Source of the DNA: Myroides pelagicus
Lineage (GTDB): Bacteria > Bacteroidota > Bacteroidia > Flavobacteriales > Flavobacteriaceae
Reading direction: 5' to 3'
Assembly: GCF_009711055.1 (NCBI RefSeq)
Contig: NZ_WMJY01000014.1
Location: forward strand, 1 to 64,000
Length of the DNA stretch: 64,000 nt
Every line of letters starts with the position of its first letter. Position 1 is the first letter of the stretch. A program made the position numbers and the translations under genes. This document shows positions 8,541 to 17,158 of the stretch, piece after piece. The notes beneath the pieces are model-generated. The model saw only the letters and a list, made by a program, of their open reading frames with translations, was not told where the DNA came from and made no database searches.

Positions 8541-9911
8541 ATGATAGGTATTAAAGAGGTGTTTTCGGTGCAAAAATTTTTGTTTAATAGCAATGAGACC
8601 AAGAGTATTTCTTTTCGCATTGCGCACCTTAAGAAATTAAAAGAAGTCATACAGACCAATGAATTGGCTTTGATGAAAGCTATTCACGAAGATTTTGGCA
8701 AGTCCTCTATTGAAACGTATATTACAGAATTGTCTATTATTTATAAGGAAATTGACTATTTTATTAAGTATATCAAGCAGTTGAGTAAACCCAAAAAAGT
8801 ATCAACTAGTTTAGTGAATTTTCCCTCACGGGGGTATATTATTCCAGAGCCTTTAGGAGTCACTCTAGTTATAGGTGCGTGGAATTATCCTTATCAATTA
8901 TCTTTGGTTCCAGCTATAGCTGCTATTGCAGCTGGAAATACAGCAATTGTCAAGCCTAGTGAGTTACCGAAACAAACTTCTGCTGTTTTGGCAGATTTAA
9001 TCAATAGTCATTTCCCGAAGGAATTGATTTATGTTGTGGAAGGAGGTATAGATGAGACGACAGATTTGTTAGCGTTACCATTTGATAAGATCTTCTTTAC
9101 AGGTAGTACTGCAGTAGGCAAGATAGTCTATGCTGCTGCTGCAAAAAACTTGACACCTGTTACGTTAGAGCTTGGAGGCAAAAGCCCAACATTTGTATTA
9201 AAAGATTGTGATATTGTATTGACAGCTAAACGATTGGTGTGGGCAAAACTGTTAAATGCAGGACAAACCTGTGTTGCGCCTGATTACGTACTCGTTGAAT
9301 CTTCAATAAAAGAAGCTTTGGTCACTCAGTTAAAATTTGAAATGGATAAATACCCAAAGTCGTCGAGTGAGCAGGTCGATCATTACCTGAAGATTATTAA
9401 TATGAATCACTTTGATCGATTAGCTAAGTTCCTAGGTTCACCAAAAGTGTGCTATGGAGGTAAAGTAGATAGAGATCAGCGTTTTATAAGTCCTACGTTA
9501 TTAGATGAGGTTAATTGGGACGATGAAATAATGCAAGAGGAAATTTTCGGTCCTATATTACCAATTCTCTCTTTTGATCAATTAGAAGAGGCTATTTATC
9601 ATGTTAAGCTGCACTCTAAACCATTAGCCTGTTATGTCTATGGAAAGGATAAACAAAAAACAAATCGTATTCTTAAGGAAGTGTCCTTTGGAGGAGGTGC
9701 TGTGAATGATAGTCTGATGCATTTGACCGAACACTCATTACCTTTTGGGGGAGTGGGAGCAAGTGGTATGGGAAGTTATCATGGGAAATCTGGTTTTGAA
9801 ACGTTCTCTCATTTTAAGAGTGTTTTATCTAAGTCTTTTTGGTTTGAATCGCCGTTGAAGTACCCTCCCTACTCAGAAGGGATAATGAAACTTTTGAAGC
9901 GTTTTTTATGA
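8541..9911 (+). CDS. NAD(P)-dependent aldehyde dehydrogenase
   Basis: A 456-residue aldehyde dehydrogenase of the short class 3-like type. It oxidises aldehydes to acids. Visible residues are Asn115 in GAWNYPYQ, the cofactor motif FFTGSTAVG, the general base Glu210 in LELGGKSP and the nucleophile Cys244 in GQTCVAPDYV. The late FGPILPI and the C-terminal hydrophobic-basic tail are also typical. It is monocistronic. The natural substrate, perhaps fatty or aromatic aldehydes, is not readable from sequence. Confidence 0.94.
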   Translation: MIGIKEVFSVQKFLFNSNETKSISFRIAHLKKLKEVIQTNELALMKAIHEDFGKSSIETYITELSIIYKEIDYFIKYIKQLSKPKKVSTSLVNFPSRGYIIPEPLGVTLVIGAWNYPYQLSLVPAIAAIAAGNTAIVKPSELPKQTSAVLADLINSHFPKELIYVVEGGIDETTDLLALPFDKIFFTGSTAVGKIVYAAAAKNLTPVTLELGGKSPTFVLKDCDIVLTAKRLVWAKLLNAGQTCVAPDYVLVESSIKEALVTQLKFEMDKYPKSSSEQVDHYLKIINMNHFDRLAKFLGSPKVCYGGKVDRDQRFISPTLLDEVNWDDEIMQEEIFGPILPILSFDQLEEAIYHVKLHSKPLACYVYGKDKQKTNRILKEVSFGGGAVNDSLMHLTEHSLPFGGVGASGMGSYHGKSGFETFSHFKSVLSKSFWFESPLKYPPYSEGIMKLLKRFL

Positions 9912-10020
9912 ATATTGAGGAAGAGAATAGTTGTAGATTGATTTGATTTTTGAATGAATATTTTAGCAAAATTATCTGATAAATGGTGAAAAATAATGAA
10001 TTAAACTGGTGGTAGATTTG

Positions 10021-10144
10021 TATATTTGTACCAAGGTATTTACTTCATAAGTGCTGAGTGTTTGATACTTATCAATATTCAAAGTAAATAAATATACTTC
10101 TTTTTGCTGTAAAAAACACAATTCTTTAAAGTGTTTTATTTTCT
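10021..10144 (+). ncRNA. Candidate structured small RNA
   Basis: A perfect TATATTTG -7 box (10021-10028) is followed by a nested hairpin. The outer stem is TATTTACTT (10037-10045) with AAGTAAATA (10082-10090), and the inner stem is ATAAGT (10047-10052) with ACTTAT (10067-10072). A terminator-like element follows, AAAACAC (10113-10119) with GTGTTTT (10131-10137) and a T-rich tail. No start codon or ORF fits. The order promoter, stem and terminator suggests a short non-coding transcript. I do not recognise the family. Confidence 0.4.
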
Positions 10145-10206
10145 CATCATGTCTTATCTATTTCGTTCAAAGGACTGCTAAAAACAGTGGTTAGGTTAGT
10201 GTTTAT

Positions 10207-10314
10207 AAGGCTTTTACCGATACTTCTGCGAGTCTTCTTTGGCAAATCTGCCTGTTTCCGGCACTTCTTCCGAAAATACTCCGAACAATACTTGAGAAAA
10301 AAACGTAAAGCCTT
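10207..10314. repeat. GC-rich inverted-repeat block
   Basis: The arms AAGGCTTT (10207-10214) and AAAGCCTT (10307-10314), extended by TAC/GTA with one bulge, enclose about 90 bases that are much richer in G+C than the surroundings. The interior repeats short units such as TCCGAA and ATACT. The composition suggests a dispersed repeat or the body of an RNA. A block of similar texture occurs near 59.2-59.3 kb. Confidence 0.4.
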
Positions 10315-10332
10315 GAATTTACTGGTTTAGTT

Positions 10333-10365
10333 GTTAGTTTTGTCGTTTTCGAACTAACTTTTTTG
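10333..10365 (+). terminator. Terminator-like hairpin in the 10 kb intergenic region
   Basis: GTTAGTT (10333-10339) pairs perfectly with AACTAAC (10352-10358), with a T run just after. It would end transcripts crossing the GC-rich block, although no protein gene precedes it nearby. From here to 10575 nothing else is evident. Confidence 0.5.
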
Positions 10366-10575
10366 TTTTTTTACGGTTCATTTTGAGAGCAGTAAAAAAC
10401 ACAAATCTGTAGTCTATGATGAAGGAGTTCTATACAAATAAAACTGTAAAAAAGTGAAGTTTTACTTTATATTAAAGTGTTTACTGATTTGTTTTTAGTT
10501 TGCCAAGAATGTTTTAATCAAAAAGTTGATAAAATGGAGGTATTGACAGTATTTATGTTTTAAAAAATAATTTTC

Positions 10576-10603
10576 TTGAATAGAAACAAAATTACTACTT
10601 TCG
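10576..10603 (+). promoter_or_regulatory. Promoter of the SUKH-domain gene
   Basis: TTG (10576-10578), a 17-base spacer, then TACTTTCG (10596-10603), one mismatch from TANNTTTG. It lies 13 bases before the ATG, so the leader would be very short. Confidence 0.5.
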
Positions 10604-10616
10604 AAAAAAAACTACG

Positions 10617-11681
10617 ATGGTAAATTTGAATTTTCGTTATGTGGGCTTTTTGATTAATGATACGTATTATGATTTTCCTATTCCTATTGAATCCTTAATC
10701 AGTGAAATTGGACAACCAGAAATTGTATCTTCAAAAGCAAATACAATATATATATGGCATGAAGTAGGATTGAGGGCTTTTGCTAAGGAAAAGGGAAAAG
10801 TTGATGGTATAGAAGTTCCTTTTGTTAAAGCAGAACATAGGAATGCTCCTCGATCAGTCTTTAGTGGAACGATTACAATAAGTGACGATTATGACCCAAT
10901 GACTTATTATGAAATCAATAAAGAGGATCGTGTTAAACTTTGGCCAGAGGATCCTTATGGAGCTTTTGCTTTTTGTGATGTCTGTGTTTGGTACGGTATG
11001 AGAGATGGAAAATTGGAATCTTTAACGATACGAGCATATAGTGAGGAGGAATCGATAGATACTTTAGCTGTTGATCCTCAATTCGCTTATCTTGAAGATA
11101 TATGGACTAATTGGAAAGGGAATATTCTTGAATTTGTAGATAAGCAAAACAAGTATTACAATTTAAAGCCAGGAATTACTCAAGAAGAGCTTAATGCTGT
11201 GCTAAGTTCTTCTGAAGAGTTGACTTTGCCTGCTGAGTTGATTAACTTTTACAAAGGTGGAGATGTATATTGGAATGCTGTTACATCAGTTTTTGGTTTT
11301 AATGTGAATGGTTGGATATACGATTTGCTTCCGTTTGAAAAAATAGTTGAGGAATGGGAAGAAGTTAATGGGGTGATTGACGAAGACGAAGAAGTTGAAG
11401 AAGAACTAATAGCTGAGTTTGACAAAAAATTAAAATGTCGTGGCTATGTAAACAAACACTGGATACCTATCGCCGAAGGCAGAAATGGCGACTATTTGCT
11501 ATATGATACGGATCCAAGTGAATCAGGTGTCTATGGACAAATTATAGAACTTCAAAATGAATCATGGCAGCGAAATGTGGTGGCAAGTAGTTTAAAAGAG
11601 TTGATCGAAAATGAAATTGTCTATACAAAGGCGAATAGTGACGAGAAGTTTGAGTTTGTTTTAGAAAACGGAGCGTTTTAA
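10617..11681 (+). CDS. SMI1/KNR4 (SUKH) domain protein with N-terminal DUF7738-like domain
   Basis: A 354-residue acidic protein with no signal or membrane segment. The C-terminal half (about 185-345) reads as a SUKH fold, with LTLPAELINFYKGGDVYWN, WIPIAEGRNGDYLLYD and the late LKELIENEIVY. The N-terminal half resembles DUF7738-like domains that often precede or accompany SUKH in Bacteroidota. SUKH proteins are commonly immunity proteins for polymorphic toxins, but no toxin gene lies nearby, so this would be an orphan immunity protein or a housekeeping SUKH. It is monocistronic, after a repeat-rich gap. Confidence 0.7.
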   Translation: MVNLNFRYVGFLINDTYYDFPIPIESLISEIGQPEIVSSKANTIYIWHEVGLRAFAKEKGKVDGIEVPFVKAEHRNAPRSVFSGTITISDDYDPMTYYEINKEDRVKLWPEDPYGAFAFCDVCVWYGMRDGKLESLTIRAYSEEESIDTLAVDPQFAYLEDIWTNWKGNILEFVDKQNKYYNLKPGITQEELNAVLSSSEELTLPAELINFYKGGDVYWNAVTSVFGFNVNGWIYDLLPFEKIVEEWEEVNGVIDEDEEVEEELIAEFDKKLKCRGYVNKHWIPIAEGRNGDYLLYDTDPSESGVYGQIIELQNESWQRNVVASSLKELIENEIVYTKANSDEKFEFVLENGAF

Positions 11682-11718
11682 AAAATCAGGCATATTTTAA
11701 ATAGAGTAATTGTAATAC

Positions 11719-11756
11719 TAAAAAAGGACTATCCACAGTGGATAGTCCTTTTTTAT
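11719..11756. terminator. Convergent bidirectional terminator
   Basis: A near-perfect 15-bp stem, AAAAAGGACTATCCA (11721-11735) with TGGATAGTCCTTTTT (11739-11753) and a 3-base loop. It serves the SUKH gene from the left and trmD from the right. Confidence 0.9.
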
Positions 11757-11757
11757 A

Positions 11758-12441
11758 TTAGTCTTTTTTTTCTAATAAGTCTGGTCTTCTGTTTTTGGTA
11801 TGTTCGTAGGCCATATCTTCTCTCCATTTGTCTATCACTGCAAAATTACCACTAAGAAGTACATCAGGCACTTTCCATCCTTTGTATTCTGCTGGTCTTG
11901 TGTAAATTGGTGGTGCTAGCAGGTTGTCTTGGAAACTATCTGTTAATGCTGAAGTTTCGTTACTTAATACTCCAGGTATTAAGCGAATAATAGCATCACA
12001 TAAAATGGCAGCTCCCAATTCTCCTCCTGATAAGACATAATCGCCAATAGAAATTTCTTTCGTAATGAAGTGATCGCGTACACGTTGGTCTACTCCTTTG
12101 TAGTGTCCGCATAAAATGATGATGTTTTTCAGCATAGACATACCGTTTGCCATTTGCTGGTTTAGAGTTTCTCCATCAGGTGTCATATATATAACTTCAT
12201 CATAGTCCCTCTCCGCCTTTAGTGCAGAGATGCATTTATCAATGGGTTCTATACTCATCACCATACCAGCACCACCGCCAAATTGATAGTCATCTACGTT
12301 TTTGTGCTTATTAGTACTGTAGTCACGTAGGTTGTGAAAATGAACTTCGACTAACCCCTTTGCGATTGCGCGTTTAAGAATAGAAGCTTGAAATGGGCTT
12401 TCGATTAATTCGGGTAATACTGTGATAATATCTATACGCAT
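11758..12441 (-). CDS. trmD: tRNA (guanine-N1)-methyltransferase
   Basis: A 227-residue TrmD, which methylates G37 of tRNAs using S-adenosylmethionine and prevents frameshifting. The trefoil-knot core is clear in [22 protein letters not shown] and the AdoMet loop [14 protein letters not shown]. The C-terminal domain has [15 protein letters not shown]. The length is normal. The gene is not in the classical operon with rplS. A promoter matching the flavobacterial consensus lies just upstream. Confidence 0.97.
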   Translation of the reverse strand: MRIDIITVLPELIESPFQASILKRAIAKGLVEVHFHNLRDYSTNKHKNVDDYQFGGGAGMVMSIEPIDKCISALKAERDYDEVIYMTPDGETLNQQMANGMSMLKNIIILCGHYKGVDQRVRDHFITKEISIGDYVLSGGELGAAILCDAIIRLIPGVLSNETSALTDSFQDNLLAPPIYTRPAEYKGWKVPDVLLSGNFAVIDKWREDMAYEHTKNRRPDLLEKKD

Positions 12442-12461
12442 GATTCTATGATAAATTTGTG

Positions 12462-12492
12462 CAAATGTACAATGCTATTTGTTAGTAAACAA
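12462..12492 (-). promoter_or_regulatory. trmD promoter
   Basis: On the minus strand, TTG (complement of 12490-12492), a 20-base spacer and TACATTTG (complement of 12462-12469). The -7 box is about 20 bases before the trmD start. Confidence 0.65.
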
Positions 12493-12499
12493 AACAGGA

Positions 12500-12832
12500 T
12501 TAGTGTGCGTTACTTTTTGAAAATACTTGAATGATAATGACACCTATGATTATAAATGCTATTCCTACTATAGCTGGTAAGTCTAATTTTTGTTTGTAAA
12601 TGAAGTAGGCAGCTATTGTAACGAGTACAATACCAATACCTGACCACAGAGCATAGGCAATACCGATGGGTATAGTACGTAGGGTTAAACTTAAAAAATA
12701 GAATGCACCAGCATATCCAACAAGTGTAATTAGTGTAGGGATAATCTTGGTGAAATTTTCACTCTTTTTTAGTGTTGAGGTAGCAATTACTTCTAAAATA
12801 ATGGCTACTAATAAAAACAGGAAGTTTTTCAC
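12500..12832 (-). CDS. Small multidrug resistance (EmrE-like) transporter
   Basis: Four transmembrane helices in 110 residues. It exchanges protons for cationic compounds or guanidinium-like substrates. I place the start at the GTG at 12832. The longer reading begins with a TTG at 12850 that lies inside a perfect -7 promoter box (TATCTTTG, 12848-12855 on the minus strand). With the GTG start the length equals EmrE and the essential Glu falls at residue 14 (VAIILEVIATS). Helix 3 carries GIAYALWSGIG, the dimer motif. SMR proteins split into drug and guanidinium exporters, and I cannot tell which this is. Confidence 0.88.
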   Translation of the reverse strand: MKNFLFLLVAIILEVIATSTLKKSENFTKIIPTLITLVGYAGAFYFLSLTLRTIPIGIAYALWSGIGIVLVTIAAYFIYKQKLDLPAIVGIAFIIIGVIIIQVFSKSNAH

Positions 12833-12847
12833 GTATTTAATTTCAAA

Positions 12848-12855
12848 CAAAGATA
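12848..12855 (-). promoter_or_regulatory. -7 box of the SMR transporter gene
   Basis: Minus-strand TATCTTTG is an exact TANNTTTG match. It overlaps the upstream TTG candidate start and therefore supports the downstream GTG at 12832. No TTG lies at the normal distance upstream. Confidence 0.55.
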
Positions 12856-12965
12856 ATTAATGAACTGTTTTAATCGCTGTATTAAACAACATTATAATGT
12901 GATATCTTTATAGAAAACGGTGTTAAAATTATTTATTCACGTAGCGTATTGCGGGAGAGTTATGG

Positions 12966-12994
12966 TTCGTTTTATTAGAGATGTCTTATTTTTG
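12966..12994 (+). promoter_or_regulatory. Promoter of the MFS gene
   Basis: TTC (12966-12968), an 18-base spacer and TATTTTTG (12987-12994), an exact -7 match. Its last base is the G of the upstream GTG candidate start, so transcription would begin near the ATG at 13000. Confidence 0.5.
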
Positions 12995-12999
12995 TGGCT

Positions 13000-14157
13000 A
13001 TGAGTCTATCAAAAGGGAATGTGTTTTTTATGGCTACTATTACAGGGTTAATAGTAGCTAATTTGTATTATTGTCAGCCGTTAATACCGTTGATTGCAGA
13101 AGACTTTCATGTCTCTGAAGAAAAAGCTGGAACCTTAACTTATTTAACCCAGGCAGGATATGCAATAGGTATGTTTTTGATGATTCCTTTAGGAGATAAG
13201 TTAGAGCGCAAGCGTCAAATAACATTTACAGCAATTCTAGCAACAGTAGCACTAGGGTTGATGGCTGTAATTACAGAATTTGTATGGTTACAAGTTGTAA
13301 GTTTTGTATTGGGAGCAACTTCTATTGTACCACAATTAGTATTACCTATGGCGGCTAGTTTATCTTCGGATAAACAAAGAGGAAAAGTAATCGGTACCGT
13401 GGTAAGTGGTTTATTGATCGGTATCTTGTTTTCACGCACGTTGAGTGGTTTTGTTGGTGAATGGATTGGTTGGCGAGGCATGTTTTGGATTGCATCAGGG
13501 ATAAGTTTGTTGTTAGTTTTATTGATTCAGTTGCTGCTTCCACTTAATAGGCCTACATTTAAAGGAACAGTAAAGAGTTTGTATCAATCGCTTTTTGTGT
13601 TAGTACGAGAACAACCAATTTTAAGAGAGGCAACAATAATAACTAGTTTAGCATTTGCGCAGTTTGGTGTTTTTTGGACTACGATGGTATTGTTATTGCA
13701 CAACGAGCCTTTTGGCTATGATACAGCACTAATTGGTTCATTTGGATTGATAGGAGCCTGTGGTGCATTTGCAGCACCATTAGTGGGTAAGATCGGTGGA
13801 GCAGGAGGGGCAAGTCGTCTGATACTTTATGGCATAGTACTGACATTTTGTAGTTTTGTAGTATTTGCCTTGTCAAGTGCCTCTGTGGTGGGAATAATTA
13901 TAGGGATTATCTTGATAGACCTTGGATTACAGACAATCCACGTATCAAATCAGACACGAATATATTCCTTATTACCTGAAGCGAGGAATCGGCTAAATAC
14001 TGTCTATATGTCATTTAGTTTCTTAGGAACGGCTTTTGGCTCGGCTTTTGGGCTATCTTTGTGGAAATATTTTGGATGGATAGGAGTTTGTGTAGGAGGA
14101 ATGCTGTTAGCGTCTTTATCTTTTATCATATTTCTAAAGACAAAAAAGAATAAATAG
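13000..14157 (+). CDS. MFS transporter
   Basis: About 385 residues with 12 hydrophobic helices, a major facilitator. The loop between helices 2 and 3 reads GDKLERKRQ, matching the MFS motif. An in-frame GTG at 12994 is the other start, but it lies at the end of a perfect -7 promoter box, so the ATG at 13000 fits better and could be nearly leaderless. The overall sequence suggests a drug or metabolite exporter. The substrate is unknown. Confidence 0.88.
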   Translation: MSLSKGNVFFMATITGLIVANLYYCQPLIPLIAEDFHVSEEKAGTLTYLTQAGYAIGMFLMIPLGDKLERKRQITFTAILATVALGLMAVITEFVWLQVVSFVLGATSIVPQLVLPMAASLSSDKQRGKVIGTVVSGLLIGILFSRTLSGFVGEWIGWRGMFWIASGISLLLVLLIQLLLPLNRPTFKGTVKSLYQSLFVLVREQPILREATIITSLAFAQFGVFWTTMVLLLHNEPFGYDTALIGSFGLIGACGAFAAPLVGKIGGAGGASRLILYGIVLTFCSFVVFALSSASVVGIIIGIILIDLGLQTIHVSNQTRIYSLLPEARNRLNTVYMSFSFLGTAFGSAFGLSLWKYFGWIGVCVGGMLLASLSFIIFLKTKKNK

Positions 14158-14206
14158 TTATAATTTTGCCATTGAGGCAATCATTAAATAAAATAAAACG
14201 ACAAGA

Positions 14207-15139
14207 ATGGAAAACGGTATTTACGCAAGATTTAATACATCAAAAGGAGAAATCCTTGTAAAATTAACAGATGATTTAACACCAGGAACTGTAGGTAACT
14301 TTGTTGCATTAGCAGAGGGTAAATTAGAAAATACAGCAAAGACTCAAGGAAATCCATACTATGATGGGTTGAAATTTCACCGTGTAATTCCTGATTTTAT
14401 GATTCAAGGAGGGTGTCCTCAAGGAACGGGGTCTGGTGGACCAGGATACAAGTTTGATGATGAATTTCATCCTTCACTAAAGCACGATAAGCCAGGAGTT
14501 TTATCAATGGCTAATGCAGGGCCAGGTACAAATGGATCTCAGTTCTTCATCACACACGTAGCTACACCATGGTTAGACGGAAAACATACCGTATTTGGAC
14601 ATGTGGTAAGTGGTCAAGATGTGGTAGATGCAATTGCTCAAGGAGATTCGATAGATTCTATAGAAATTGTAAGAGTAGGAGAGGCTGCAGAGAAATGGAA
14701 TGCAGTAGAAGCTTTTAGAGTTTTTGAAGGAGCTAGAGAGAGAAGGTTAGTAGAGGCAAAAGCAAAAGCAGATGCTGCAGTAGATGCAATTGCTGAAGGA
14801 TTTGAAAAAACAGCGAGTGGATTGCGTTACCAGATGATTGTTAAGGGAACTGGTAAAAAAGCAGAGAAAGGAAGAACAGTTTCTGTACACTACAAAGGGG
14901 CATTGGCAGATGGTAAAGAATTTGATAATTCATATAAGCGCAAAAAGCCAATTGAATTCCCATTAGGACAGGGATATGTAATTGAAGGATGGGACGAAGG
15001 TATTGCGTTGTTACAAGTTGGAGACAAAGCCAGATTTGTTATTCCTTCTTATTTAGGATATGGAGAAAATGGTGCAGGAGGAGTTATTCCACCACATGCT
15101 ACATTAGTATTTGACGTAGAGTTAATGGACGTAAAATAG
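14207..15139 (+). CDS. Fused cyclophilin-FKBP peptidyl-prolyl isomerase
   Basis: A 310-residue protein joining two prolyl isomerase folds. Residues 1 to about 165 are a cyclophilin ([25 protein letters not shown] and [10 protein letters not shown]). After an alpha-helical linker of about 50 residues comes an FKBP domain ([33 protein letters not shown] and [15 protein letters not shown]). Both active sites look intact. No signal peptide is seen, so it is probably a cytoplasmic folding factor. Such fusions occur in Flavobacteriaceae. It ends in a very long palindromic terminator. Confidence 0.95.
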   Translation: MENGIYARFNTSKGEILVKLTDDLTPGTVGNFVALAEGKLENTAKTQGNPYYDGLKFHRVIPDFMIQGGCPQGTGSGGPGYKFDDEFHPSLKHDKPGVLSMANAGPGTNGSQFFITHVATPWLDGKHTVFGHVVSGQDVVDAIAQGDSIDSIEIVRVGEAAEKWNAVEAFRVFEGARERRLVEAKAKADAAVDAIAEGFEKTASGLRYQMIVKGTGKKAEKGRTVSVHYKGALADGKEFDNSYKRKKPIEFPLGQGYVIEGWDEGIALLQVGDKARFVIPSYLGYGENGAGGVIPPHATLVFDVELMDVK

Positions 15140-15151
15140 TTCAAAATCAAT

Positions 15152-15195
15152 AAACTAAAAAACTCTCAATCATATGATTGAGAGTTTTTTAGTTT
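15152..15195 (+). terminator. 22-bp perfect palindromic terminator
   Basis: The arms at 15152-15173 and 15174-15195 are exact reverse complements, centred on CAATCAT/ATGATTG, with a T-rich right arm. It separates the isomerase gene from the dehydratase gene, whose ATG begins 11 bases later. Confidence 0.9.
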
Positions 15196-15205
15196 TATAG
15201 TAATT

Positions 15206-16153
15206 ATGGATAAAAGGCAAGAAATAGAAGCGTGTAGTGCTCGTATAAGTGATTATATAGAACATACTTTGATTATGGAGTCTAAGCATATAGAGAATTT
15301 TTTGTGCAATGATCTTTATTTTAAGTGTGAAAATTTTCAGAAGTCAGGTTCTTTTAAAATGAGAGGTGCAACAAATGCAATATTGCAGCTGTCAGAAACT
15401 CAAAGAGCTAAGGGAGTAATTACGCATTCTTCAGGCAATTTTGCGCATGCTTTAGCATTAGCGGCTCAGAAATTGGGTGTCAAATGTTATATCGTTATGC
15501 CACATGATGCTCCTTATGTGAAGAAAAACGCTGTATTAATTAATCGTGGAGAAGTTATTGAGTGTGCCCCAACAATGGATTCTAGAGAGCGTGTTTGTGG
15601 TCAATGGATGGAGGAGACAGGAGCTACATTTATTCACCCATCTAATAATCGTGATGTGATTATTGGTCAATCGACTTCTGCTAAGGAGTTGTTAGCGGTA
15701 CATCCTGATTTAGATGTTATTATAGTACCTGTTGGTGGTGGAGGTTTGTTGGCAGGAACTATTCTTGCTGCTCAGGTATTTGGGAAGGAAGGGATTGAAG
15801 TTTATGCGGGAGAGCCATTAGAAGCAGATGATGCATATCAATCTCTAATATCCGGAGAAATCACTTTTAATGAGAGTACAAATACAATTGCGGATGGTTT
15901 GCGTACTAATTTAGGTGATGTTAATTTTCCAATAATTAAAGAGGGGGTGAAAGGTATTGTACGTGTACGAGAGAATGAGATTATTTCTGCTATGCGTGTG
16001 ATATGGGAGCGTATGAAAATCATTGTAGAACCAAGTAGTGCGGTGGCCTTAGCGGTGTTAATCAAGGAACGACCTTTATTTGAAGGGAAGAAAGTAGGAA
16101 TAATACTGTCAGGAGGTAACGTTGATTTGGATAGATTGCCATTCGATAAGTAA
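15206..16153 (+). CDS. PLP-dependent serine/threonine dehydratase or racemase-like enzyme
   Basis: A 315-residue fold-type II PLP enzyme. The Schiff-base Lys51 is in SGSFKMRGA. The phosphate-binding loop is VGGGGLLAG, the Asn motif is SSGNFAHALA, and the C-terminal SGGNVDLDRL completes the core. The length fits catabolic threonine dehydratases and serine racemases without an ACT domain, so it should not be the feedback-inhibited IlvA. Substrate preference cannot be told apart. It is convergent with the EamA gene and shares its terminator. Confidence 0.9.
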   Translation: MDKRQEIEACSARISDYIEHTLIMESKHIENFLCNDLYFKCENFQKSGSFKMRGATNAILQLSETQRAKGVITHSSGNFAHALALAAQKLGVKCYIVMPHDAPYVKKNAVLINRGEVIECAPTMDSRERVCGQWMEETGATFIHPSNNRDVIIGQSTSAKELLAVHPDLDVIIVPVGGGGLLAGTILAAQVFGKEGIEVYAGEPLEADDAYQSLISGEITFNESTNTIADGLRTNLGDVNFPIIKEGVKGIVRVRENEIISAMRVIWERMKIIVEPSSAVALAVLIKERPLFEGKKVGIILSGGNVDLDRLPFDK

Positions 16154-16188
16154 AAGAAAGGTGTTGATTATCTCAACACCTTTCTTTT
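16152..16188. terminator. Convergent terminator overlapping two gene ends
   Basis: A 16-bp perfect stem, AAAAGAAAGGTGTTGA (16152-16167) with TCAACACCTTTCTTTT (16173-16188). The left arm includes the end of the dehydratase stop codon and the right arm encodes the last residues of the EamA protein, so both coding ends lie within one bidirectional hairpin. Confidence 0.88.
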
Positions 16189-17067
16189 TATCGTTATTTC
16201 TTTTCTACCAAAGTATAAACCAGCGACAATTAGTAAACCACCACAAATTTGTATCCAACCCAATTGCTCTCCGTCTAATAAGCCCCAACCAAAAGCAATT
16301 AAAGGCATTAATAGGGAAACAGAAGAAGCAAAACTCGCATTAGTTTCTGCTATGAGTTTATAGTAATATATATTTGCTAATGCACTACCAAATAAGGCTA
16401 ATAAGAAAACAAAGCCGAGACCTTTTAAGGCTTCTGGGTGTTCAAATATTGTTTGAAAGAATCCTGTACTGATCAGTACTATTAAAGCAGGAACTAATAA
16501 GATAAATTCTATAAAGGCTGTCCATACTAAAGGAGGAATACTACCCATGTATTTTTGAGTTAATACCCCACTATATGCATACATGAGCGCTGCTATGATA
16601 AGTAATAAATGATAAAACCATTCATTAGCAATTGCAGTTGATGAACCTGGGCCTTGTAAAAGCATTACCACGCCAATAAAGGAAAATGCTACACCAGTAA
16701 TTTCTCCTAAATGTGTTTTGTATTTGAAGAACAATGCCCCTAGAATGATAACAAATATAGACATTAACGCATTGTGTATTCCTGCTATCGAACTGTGTAA
16801 GTGTACCTCTGCTATTGGAAATAAGAACATAGGAATGAAGCTACCAACAACAGCTGTCATTACAAGCCATGTGAAGTTTTTCCTGGGCATTAGTTTAATA
16901 TGCTTTATTGATATAGGAAGTAAGAATAAACCAGCGAAAGTAATTCTTAAAGCTCCCACCTGAATTGGGGTAAAATACTCTAGACCACGTTTGATAAGAA
17001 TAAAAGAAGATCCCCAAATAAGAGAGAGAATAATTAAAGTAATCCAATGTTTAAGTTTTATTTTCAT
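16168..17067 (-). CDS. EamA/DMT-family exporter
   Basis: A 299-residue protein with ten hydrophobic helices in two EamA repeats. The first repeat opens with SLIWGSSFILIKRGLEYFTP, a classic DMT start, and the second contains ANIYYYKLIAETNASFASSV. Members export amino acids, nucleosides or drugs, and the substrate here is unknown. It ends with a short basic tail that overlaps the convergent terminator. Confidence 0.92.
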   Translation of the reverse strand: MKIKLKHWITLIILSLIWGSSFILIKRGLEYFTPIQVGALRITFAGLFLLPISIKHIKLMPRKNFTWLVMTAVVGSFIPMFLFPIAEVHLHSSIAGIHNALMSIFVIILGALFFKYKTHLGEITGVAFSFIGVVMLLQGPGSSTAIANEWFYHLLLIIAALMYAYSGVLTQKYMGSIPPLVWTAFIEFILLVPALIVLISTGFFQTIFEHPEALKGLGFVFLLALFGSALANIYYYKLIAETNASFASSVSLLMPLIAFGWGLLDGEQLGWIQICGGLLIVAGLYFGRKEITIKRKVLR

Positions 17068-17103
17068 CGGTTGTATTGTTACTAGTTTAGTTTTTCTAAA
17101 GTA

Positions 17104-17136
17104 TAAAAAAAGACCACACTAATGTGGTCTTTTTTG
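17104..17136 (-). terminator. Terminator of the GltB-like gene
   Basis: AAAAAAAGACCACA (17105-17118) pairs with TGTGGTCTTTTTT (17123-17135) around a 4-base loop. It lies 23 bases past the stop of the GltB-like gene and before the EamA gene on the same strand. Confidence 0.88.
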
Positions 17137-17158
17137 GTATTGATTAGTTAGCTTTGGA

